Made by a program: the position numbers and the translations under genes. Of a stretch of 64,000 nt of DNA, positions 54,842 through 64,000 are shown piece after piece. Below the pieces are notes generated by a model. That model was not told the origin of the DNA. It saw only the letters and a list, made by a program, of their open reading frames with translations, and searched no databases. The stretch lies in NCBI RefSeq assembly GCF_001659605.2, contig NC_035161.2:27451691-27515690 (forward strand). Reading direction: 5' to 3'. This DNA comes from Manihot esculenta (taxonomy: Eukaryota; Streptophyta; Magnoliopsida; Malpighiales; Euphorbiaceae). Within the stretch, counting starts at the first letter, position 1. Each line of letters starts with the position of its first letter.

Positions 54842-57800
54842 ATGCAGAAATCCGGAGGTGGAATAATGGCATGGAACGTGTTCAGATTCTGCACTGCCCT
54901 GCGTGCCCTTGGCTCTATAATGATGGTGATGGTCCTTGGAATAATTGGCCTCACGTATTATGTCCTTGTTATAGCCGATTATGGTCCAGCTCTCTTTCAT
55001 GGCGGCCTCGAATCGCTTGTTTCTTTTATTGTCTTGCTTTTGTTCCATTCTTTGGTAAGTTCCATCAGAATTTCGCTCCCTTTTTTTTTCCTTTTAAAAA
55101 AAAGATCATTGATGTGCCTAGTTCTTCAATGCCGATGAAGTGTATTATGGGTCGTTTTTAGCTAGTTCAAGGAAAGTGTGGGAAGAATTAACATCAGAAT
55201 TCCCACTGTTGTTCTTGACCTGGTTTAGCTGGTAGTCTTAAGGATTGTTGTTTCTTGTCTTTGACTTGGACTCTGATGAGCGGAATTTAGCTGAATTTTG
55301 TTGCACAATGGTGGCAAAGCGGCATTTCTTAATTCCCCCTGTGAAAACTAGTAATTTGCAGGAATTTAATTCAATTGATTTATTTATTTTTTAACCAATT
55401 CTCATATTTGGAAACATGAAGTGAAAATAATTAGAAATCATGCAAAAAATAGCGTGATTTTGTAAGGTATTTAATTCACTTCCTTTCTTGCATATGATTT
55501 ATTCCAAACAAACTGGAATCATCAAAGATTAATTGCATTTTTGTTTCACTTATGTTATGTTGCAAAGATATTGTTATGGGGTGCTTGGTCCCTTTTGGAT
55601 TTCCAGAATCAAGCAATTATACATATGTTTTTGATACTAGTAAACTATCAAACATTCAAAGAAAGAATTATAGCTCTAGAACTGCATGTCATCCTTTTTG
55701 CACAGTTCAGGAATCAGGAATATGTGATGGATAGTTAGATACACATTAGATGTATTGTCTTTTCATGGTGAGAGGAATGATATTGTTGGTAGAAATATAG
55801 AAAGAATTTTATTTACTAGTTAGTTAATGCTTATGTATTGAATTTTCTAGTTCATTGTTGACTCGCGGTCTAAAAGTTTTGCATTTTAGCAGAAAATGCT
55901 ATATACATATGAAGACTATTTGTTAGTATGTCCTTGCCAGGCCATGTTTTACATTTTCTGATCTTTATTTCCACACTGTTAAGTCTGTAACCATTGTGCA
56001 TAACCTGTATGGATTTCAGATTGCTGGCTATCTAAGGATCGTTTAAACTAAATTATCTACTATCTACTATTATATATTATGCTCATTAATAGTTATATTT
56101 TGTGTACTCGCTTTGCTTTAGTTTCTTGTCAATAATACAAACAACTTGTGTCAACTTGATTTTGTGACAGTACTGTATGATAGGATTAGCATCATGTATC
56201 AGCAGCTTCTTTTGTGTGTTTAAAAGATCTCAATTCTCAACAATGTCGTGAACCATTCTATCTGAGATTGATGAAATTTTCTGATTTCATTGTGATCTGA
56301 ATATGATTTATTGTATTATTCGGGAAAAATTAGGTTTTATAGGACTTCACAGATTTTGATTATCCTATGTATAACAAAATGAATAAAAGAAAATGATAAC
56401 AAACAAAAAAAATCTCAATGCACAGGGCTTCTCCCTTTGCAAGAATCAGGCGAGGGTCATCATCATATGCAACCTTTCTCCTACCTCCTCTCTTTTCTTT
56501 CTTCTTTTTGGTGCAAAGAGGCTGTTTCTACTATTTGAACTCATGATCTTTGGTGAAAAAGGACTAAGCTTACCATTATGCCAAGACTCAACCATTTACC
56601 TAGATTATCTGTTGGCTGATGTGCTAAGTTTCAAGATATAAAACGTATATGATGCCTTTCATTTGTATGTCATGGGCAGTTGCCATGTCATTCACTAGAA
56701 ATTGGATCACATAGGTGAAGTTATTTGGGGAACATGATAACTCTCTAATGGAAATAATGATGCTTGATGATCACAAAAGTAAATATATTATTCTGAGTTT
56801 CTGTAGTTGATTTCCATTATGTAGTTGGTGATGCTATTATGGAGCTACTTTACTACTGTTCTAACGGATCCGGGTGGTGTCCCACCAAATTGGAGGCCAT
56901 CAGTAGATGAGGAGAGAGGTGATGCAGATCCATTGATAGGGTTGGAACATGGTTCAAATTTCGGTCCAAACCAGTCATCTGTATTTGGTGACCCAGCTAA
57001 CCAAAGAATGCGATTTTGTAGAAAGTGCAACCAGTTTAAACCACCTCGATGTCATCACTGTTCTGTTTGTAAGTTTTTAACATATAGATCTTTCAAGGAG
57101 AGCCTATTGCTGTTTCTAATTAAATGTTGCTTATTTTTTATTTTATTCCAGGCCGGAGATGTATATTGAAAATGGACCATCATTGTGTTTGGGTTGTCAA
57201 TTGTGTTGGGGCACTGAACTACAAGTTTTTCCTGCTTTTCTTGGTATGTTAATTATACTTCAAAGTTTGATCATGTTAATCCATATGCTAGAAGGGCTTG
57301 GAGATTATTGATTTTGAACTAGATAGACCCTTCATAGTTGCTTGTTTTGCGGTATATGTTGAAAATACACTTTCCAAAAGTAATTAAGTCTCAATCTCAA
57401 ATTCATTGGGGTCAAATGCATAGATTGTTTTTCTCTGTTTAGCTGAAAATAACTTTCTACATACATATAAAGAAAATAGATGTCCTAAACATGGTTCAAG
57501 GCTTAGTAAAGAGGTTTGGTTTTTTGGCCCCTTAACTTGGTTGGCAACTAATATTTATTTACCAGCATACGGTTGGTGCTTTCAGGATTCTTTTCTAGGA
57601 GAAAGAATGTACAATGATGTGTACAAAGTTAGTGCTCTGTGCATAGTCAAAAGTCAATGTTCGACCTTTTACATTGGAATTGTACCACCTATGAGCCTGT
57701 CAGGCCCCATAAAAAGAACAAGAAAATTGCATTTATTTTCACCATTGAACAATGAATTGCAAATATAATGCAGCAGGTGGGTCCCACATTAAATGAATAG

Positions 57801-60800
57801 CACGATGGATGTAGTGCATATTATACTTGAGAACTCTTCTATTAACAACCCTTTTGGCCGCATGGAGAAACTCTGTTAGCAAACCCTTACTAATATACAA
57901 GAGATTTACACATGGAGAAAGAAAACTATTGAAATGCAAGAGCAGGTCAAAGCCACTAAACAGGGCAGTTAAGAAATTCTTGTTTTTCTTGCAACATGAT
58001 TGAGCTGCTGCCATATTCTGTGGGTTTAGTTTAGCCATGTTCTCCACTTAATTAGTTATTGATTCTAATTCCTTAACTGTAGGAGAGTGATGCTCCGTGT
58101 TTAGTTCATGCTTTTAAGTTTCCTTATTTGGAGGAAGAAGTTATCTCTTTCCTTTGCTATTTAAGTGTAGTAAATTAATAAAGGAGATATGATAAGAATT
58201 TTGCCAAAAGTTGCTAAGTACTTAACTCAAGAGATTTTCAAATTTTCTCTTAATGAGCTTGTACAACCTTCATCATAGATCGAAAAAAGAAACAACCATT
58301 GCCTTTTTTATTCATTGATCCATTAATTCCCCCAACCTCATCCCATAACTCAATCCTTTTTCTGGAATCCTACCAATGCTTTACACATGGAACAGGGCAC
58401 ACGCCTAGGCGCATAAGGTGTGTGCCTTTCTCCAGTCGAGGCGCTAGGATTGGGATTTGGTGAGCCTTGGGCTAAGGTGTGCCTGGGGCAAGCATTTAAT
58501 AACTATGTTTTTTATTTGGGAAAAAAAAATTTGCTTAGTATGTTGACATGCATATGTGAGTTGTATGCAATTTTTCCAAAATTAGTTTTCTATTGACATG
58601 CACTACTAATTCAATTTCTGAGGGTTTCTTTTATTTATGTTCTTATGCAGGTTTACACATTTCTTGAGACAACTCTTGTTACTTTATCATTATTGCGGCT
58701 GTTCATAGCATTTTTTACTGATGGTGAAATATCTGGAACACCAGGAACTCTGGTAGCCACTTTCATTACATTTGGTGAGTCGGACGAAAACTCATCTATG
58801 ATATTATGGTTTCAGTTAATTCTTGTATCCTTATTATTGTTGTTATTTTTCAACTAGTTCAGTATTGAACTTATCATTTGCACTGAGTGTCGTGGGCTTC
58901 TTGATTATGCACATTTCGTTGGTACTAGCCAATACAACCACCATTGAGGTATTTCCTTCTACTATATATGGTTACCTTTCTTTCTCAAATATTGGCAAAA
59001 TTTGTGAGTTAGTGTCTCATAATAGTCTTTCTCGATTTTCTTTTTTCAGGCATATGAGAAGAAAATTGATCCCAAATGGCAATATGATCTTGGACGGAAG
59101 AAAAACTTTGAACAGGTTATATTTGCCTTAAAAAATTTGTTGAATGTTTGTTTCTTTTGTATGCTTGTTCTTGCTTCTTCATACGTGTAGGTTTCAGTTT
59201 ATAACCATTTTCATTGGACAATAGTGGTTCATCTTGCACATATTCTGCTACAGGAAAGAAAACCATCACTTTTAGTTGCTCACTTGATTTGAGTAATTCC
59301 TCTCCGAAGATCATTATGTTACTGAAGCTAAGGTTTTTAACTAATGTGTTCTAGACCTCCTATATTATTATAAATGTCCTTGAGTCACTTTTATAGCACA
59401 GATGGTTTTAGACTTTTAGTGAAAATTACAAACTGAGATCTGATACTTTGGTCTTTGGTTTGGTACATCCACATTTGCTCGTTGAAGCCCCCATACATGC
59501 AGCTAACATTCTTCTTAACTTGGATTCTTCTGATACAATTGTAATCAAATGATTGAATTGTACATGTGGAAATTGGAATACTGCACTTCTGTTTTGTGGC
59601 TTCACTGGCCAAAGCCTGTAGATATCATTTGGATGTATTTACAGTGGCTCTCCTGGCAATGAGTACCTATTAAATCATCGCCACTTTTCCTTGTTATATG
59701 GATTCTTGCAAGACTTCAAACTGCTGTAGGGCTAGGCTGGTAATTCATTCATCTACTTTTCCTTGCTTTTATGTTTTATGTCAACAACTGTTTGTAGGTT
59801 GCATTATTATTATTACTACTACTATTATTATTATTATTATTTTTTTGTCATTATTTTAAAAAGTTCTAACCTCTTATCTGATTTTGTCTCCAATGTATTC
59901 AAATGACATGTGTGCAGTCAAAACCAACATATCCACAAGATTTATATGGCAAAATTGAGGATGGGGAAATTCTATGTTGTGAAAACCTAACTGGACTGGC
60001 TGGCCGGACTGGTTTAACCAGGAACCAGAGCCTGATCCGGTTCGGTTCACACACAAACCTGTATTTTTTCGGAACTGCTATAAACCAGAATGAACTAGCC
60101 AGTTAACCAGTGAAACTGACACCCTAGTTAACCAGCCTGGGCTGCTGGAAGTCTCACATTCTTGTTACTTTCTTACTGGAGTAAAATTTGACAGTTTCTT
60201 ATAAATATGTATCATTAACTTTTAATTTAAACAATTAATTGAATTAGTTATGTAGTTATTAATACAAACATGAATTATTTTTCTATTTTATCATTTTTAT
60301 TTTATTTGTTATTATGAAATTTCATTCTAAATATCTATAATTTCAAGTGAAATGTTAAATTACTTTTTAAGATTTATTTACATATTAAAATTTAACTAAA
60401 TTTCCTTTAATTATCATTTACAAAATATACCTAGCTGCTAACTATAACAGTATACTAACGTATTTAGAGAAATTATTAGTTTTATAATATGTTTTATATT
60501 TATTTAATATTATATCAGTTAAACCCTAGTTGACTCTAGTTAAACTTTAAACCCTTAACCCTCCTTCTTCACTTGTTCATTGACCAGTTCTATTTCTAAA
60601 ACCTTGGGAAATAAAATGGACAGGATTTAAAAAAAAAAATCAATGCATTTGTAGAAAGATGTCAGTGGCACCTTTTAAGGAAAAGTTGAGAGAAGGGACA
60701 TTGACATGGTTTAAATGAGTGCAAGGTAGACCACGAAAAGCACCTACAGTGAAGTAGATAAGAAAGGAAGGGGGCATCACGTGGAGCTTAATACTGGAAA

Positions 60801-61409
60801 AGGATTTAGTGGCTTTATACTTTTTCTGAAAATGTATTCCTAAACCGAGTGAAAAGATGGAAACAAATTGATATAGTTGCATCCCAACTAATTTGGATTA
60901 GAGCTTATAAGTTCAGTTGAGCTAACTGAGACGTATTTGAGTATTTAAAACTGATGACAAGTGATATCAAGACATTAATCCAGACAAAACACTCTTAGGT
61001 GTACTTTTGTGAATGATTTTCTGGATTACTTTGAATTTAAGAGTACAACCTCAATTTAAAATGTTCAGTCATTGGTTTTGTTGGAATAATTAGTACTTAG
61101 AGTAGTATGTCTGATAATTCTGTTTTCCTTATGTTCTCCCTTCACCAGAAATTCTGGCTTCACTTCTAATCATGTTTGAAAATTAATCTATCCTGTAGCG
61201 ATATTGTCATAGAGTAAAGTTGTAGTAATCCAAGGCTACAATGCGAGTCATTGTTGATTATTTTTTTTTTTACATATCAGGTGTTTGGGATGGACAAGAG
61301 GTACTGGTTCATCCCTGCTTACTCAGAAGATGATTTGAAACGCATGCCAGTGCTTCAGGGTTTTGAATATCCTACAAGACCTGAACTAAATGAGCTCCAG
61401 CAGCTCTAA
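54842..61409 (+). CDS. DHHC-type protein S-acyltransferase (PAT13/PAT14-like), 7 exons, 317 aa
   Basis: The enzyme palmitoylates cysteines of membrane-associated proteins; Arabidopsis PAT13 and PAT14 are Golgi-associated and PAT14 restrains salicylate-linked senescence. Exons: 54842-55054, 56825-57068, 57152-57243, 58651-58774, 58863-58948, 59050-59115, 61281-61409, all with GT-AG introns, 318 codons with stop. Membrane segments lie near residues 24-44 and 57-80, then a DPG motif at 86-88. The cysteine-rich domain from C136 contains CHHCSVCRRCILKM followed by the catalytic DHHC at 161-164. Two more membrane segments lie at about 176-200 and 226-247, and the TTxE motif (TTIE) at 250-253. The tail [19 protein letters not shown] is characteristic of the PAT13/14 group. 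The ATG at 54842 gives the N-terminus expected for the group. Intron 6 (2.2 kb) holds repeats. Confidence 0.94.
58391..58500. repeat. GC-rich aggcgc/gtgcct repeat patch in intron 3 of the palmitoyltransferase gene
   Basis: About 110 bp with acgcctaggcgc, gaggcgctagg and gtgtgcctgggg words, a style seen in short dispersed repeats of many plants. Boundaries and class are uncertain. Confidence 0.35.
59803..59841. repeat. (ATT)n/(ACT)n microsatellite
   Basis: Imperfect trinucleotide tract of 13 units (att with act interruptions) in intron 6 of the palmitoyltransferase gene. Confidence 0.85.
59975..60605. mobile_element. Candidate inverted-repeat element in intron 6 of the palmitoyltransferase gene
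   Basis: The left part has ggactggctggccggactgg and ccggttcggttcac; the right part, at about 60515-60600, has caatgaa/gaccagtt text partly inverted to it. The middle is AT-rich. The style matches the candidate at 32165-32832, suggesting the same broad MITE class. Ends are approximate. Confidence 0.35.
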
Positions 61410-62974
61410 CTGCATTTGGCAACACAGACTATTAAGATGTTATTCCTTTTCTCATGGCTTAGGCATCATGGAAGAAGTGGCTAACAGTGGTAAGCTCCTC
61501 AAGAACTTTTGTGCTTGGACTTCTACCTATGCGAGATACATTGGCTGGATTATGTTGAAGGGTAAAACTATGCACTTCTGTACATATGTCAAGTTTTGCT
61601 TGTGTGCCAAAAATATTGTGTTTGCTATGCATTTACAGAGCTAAATTCAACGTTTTATCGTATTTGCTATAAGTTGAAAATCAAATTCAAGCGTCCATTG
61701 TTTTATCTCCAGACCTCAACTGGTTTAGCCAGAGTTGCCAGCCGAACCTCTTCTTTGGTTTAGATTTGTAATGGTTTTAATTTCTAACTCCATATGCATT
61801 TTCTCTCCATTTCGGAGCTTTGCTATCCTTTTCTCGGGTTCCTATATTTTGTGTTTGTAATCCTTTGAAATGCAGGAAAATGGTGATCTATGATCTATGG
61901 TGTTATTACATTTATCCCCTCAAACTGGGATTAGGTGTAATATTACCTCTCTTTTTTTTTATCAAATTCTCCTGTAAATTAAAGTGCATCAAACAACATT
62001 ATCAGATGGAGTATCCATTTCTTCCTCCTGGTTGGAAAGATAATTAATCTCTGTATTTCTCAAGGTCGTCTCAAGCCTAAGTAAAGATTAATTCTTGAAA
62101 CTTGAAGACTAACAGAGTTGTCCGAGGATCTGAAAGTTCCAACTAGTGTGGTATGTGTTTGTACAAGACTGCATTTTGTACTTGGTTTTTCACTGCAGTT
62201 AGGGTTAAGTTTTTAAATATTGTGTGGATGTTGTCTGTTTAATTTAGGTAATGGGTTGTATTTGAACTGGACCTTATTGAATTTGTGACCCTTTGCCTAG
62301 TGATTTTGCCTGCAAAGACTTTCATAGTATGCAATGTTAGTGTTCAAATAATAATAATAAAAATAATAAACATTGTACATGGTCGTTGCTATTGGTGGTA
62401 CATCTGTTAGTAAGAAAAACTTAGCTACTTAATTTACGTGGTGATTAAGAAAATAATTAGATCTCTCAAACGTAGTATTCAAATCGAGATTGAATTTTAA
62501 GTTTTGCTAAAAATTTTAAAAAATAATTAAAAAATAATATATATTTTAAAATAATTAAAAATATATTGTAATGATATATTTTGATAAATATAAAATTATC
62601 ATTTATTTAAATAGAAATATTCTTCAACCGAAAATAATATGTATATATATTATATTATATAGTTTTATATTATAGATTATGAATTTTGAAATCATTATAA
62701 CTTAATTATTTAAGTAAATTAATTAAAAAAAAAAGATAGAAAGAATGGTTAGTGGAAGAAACCAGAAAAAAAAGAGAAAGAATAGTTAGTGGAAGAAAAA
62801 CAGTTATGATAAATTACTTTATCAAAAGTAGCTGATAAGGAAGAGAGTGTAAAAATTAATTATAAATAAATTTAATATATTTTATTTATTAAAATATTAA
62901 AGCAGATTTTTTTAATTGCTTTTTTAATAACATTTAAATGATATTTTAACATTAAATACTCTTGGGGATGTTGC
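61410..62974 (+). other. 3' flank of the palmitoyltransferase gene, then AT-rich DNA
   Basis: The first several hundred bases probably include the 3' untranslated region; an aataataataataaaaata stretch at about 62350-62370 could act as a polyadenylation signal, but so could earlier ones. The rest is AT-rich without a gene. Confidence 0.4.
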
Positions 62975-63395
62975 TTGAAAGGAAAGAGAGCGACGGAGAA
63001 GAGAGTTGTGTATCGAATTCTTTCGCCTTTCGGTGAGGGGTGTCCGCTGCTGGTTTTGTGTTAATAATTTCCGTTTTTCTTTGTTTAAATTATGATTTCG
63101 ATTGTGGGTGACTGCTCTTGGGGATGTTTTGTTGATGTGTTCGTGTTTTTGATCTTTGCTGTCTTGAGCTATTAGAGGTTGGAGTATTAAGTTTGCTAAA
63201 AAAAGTGGCTCTATGACTAATAGACCATTAACCAATTTCTTTTATAGTGGTGGCTGGTATTGGTTCTGTGGGAGCCTCTAGTTAATGTTTTGGAGTTGGG
63301 TGGTTATGGCTCGATGAGGATGATTGCTGGTTTGCGTGTCTTCTTGAAATGTTTGATGGCAATTCGGGTTGGTGGATCATATTTGTATTGATTGA
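62975..63395 (+). repeat. T/G-rich retroposon-like segment
   Basis: Non-coding, GC-richer than its flanks. It shares aaagagagcgac (62983-62994) with the start of the segment at 38467-38986. No A tail was found at its right end. Confidence 0.3.
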
Positions 63396-64000
63396 AATTT
63401 AATTATTGACCGATATAAATACAACACGATTAATAAATTATTTAAAAAATTAAAATATTAACATAATTCTTTTATTATATAAATCACATGATATAATACG
63501 ATAATTTAATCATATTCAATTAAAATCACATGATTTAGTTCATTTATCACATTTGATACCATAAACCTATTAATATGAATTTTAATGCGATTTAATATTA
63601 ATTTTTTAAATATATTTTAATAAAAATTTAATATTTTTAATATTTATAAAATAATATATTATATGAAAGTTATATAATTATTTTAACATTCATAATTTAA
63701 TACTATATTAAAATATAAAATCTAATTATTTAACATCAAATAAAGTTACATTTCATATTTAACAAATTAATATTTTAACAAAAAAGGATAATACAATATT
63801 TAATTATTATATAAATACATAAAATAAAATAGAAATTAACTAAAAAAATAAATATTTATATTAAATAATATATATATATATATATTTAATAAAATAATTA
63901 TAGATTGACATGTGACATGAATAATAAATTAGATTATAAATATATTAAATTAAATTAACGGATCAATATGTGACTACATGATTATTAATATATTATTATA
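63396..64000. other. AT-rich intergenic DNA with a TA tract
   Basis: Nothing recognised except a (TA)n run at about 63869-63885. Confidence 0.55.

Noticed and set aside
1..64000. A new multi-gene system such as a biosynthetic cluster, defence island or tRNA array
   Set aside because: The four host genes are unrelated, well-known families, and everything else recognisable is transposon or repeat DNA.

Overview
This is a window of nuclear DNA from a flowering plant, almost certainly a eudicot. It is very AT-rich, its genes are split by GT-AG introns, and it is full of copia retrotransposons, LINE-derived pieces and small inverted-repeat elements. The proteins look like those of a woody eudicot, possibly Malpighiales, but that placement is a guess from general similarity. 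I found no prokaryotic features, rRNA, CRISPR array or operon.

Four host genes can be rebuilt exon by exon, and every one stays in frame. (1) 9731-12656 (+): class II CPD photolyase, 9 exons, 526 aa, with one GC-AG intron and two identical G-box copies upstream. (2) 14109-37801 (-): SEC1/Munc18 protein of the KEULE type, 21 exons, 663 aa, spread over 23.7 kb because its introns hold two copia copies and smaller repeats. It is convergent with the photolyase gene. (3) 47438-48982 (-): DUF641 protein of the GIL1/IRKI family, 2 exons, 482 aa. (4) 54842-61409 (+): DHHC palmitoyltransferase like Arabidopsis PAT13/PAT14, 7 exons, 317 aa. These are unrelated housekeeping or signalling genes and do not form a pathway.

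Mobile DNA dominates the rest. 1-9.7 kb is gene-free and holds two adjacent Mutator-like inverted-repeat elements with clear 9-bp target duplications, another inverted-repeat candidate and A-tailed retroposon-like segments. 12801-13530 is a 5'-truncated LINE tail. Two copies of one copia family lie in SEC1 introns: 16148-20174 lacks gag through an exact in-frame deletion, and 23884-26532 is 3'-truncated and heavily decayed. 41597-46608 is a complete copia element of a different family with both LTRs, primer site, polypurine tract and a 5-bp target duplication, disabled by one frameshift and one stop. A third Mutator-like relative sits at 40277-40739.

I see no evidence of a new multi-gene system. 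The points most worth checking are the GC-AG intron, the in-frame gag-less copia, the Mutator-like family with its shared composite layout, and the two antisense retrotransposons carried in an apparently functional SEC1 gene.
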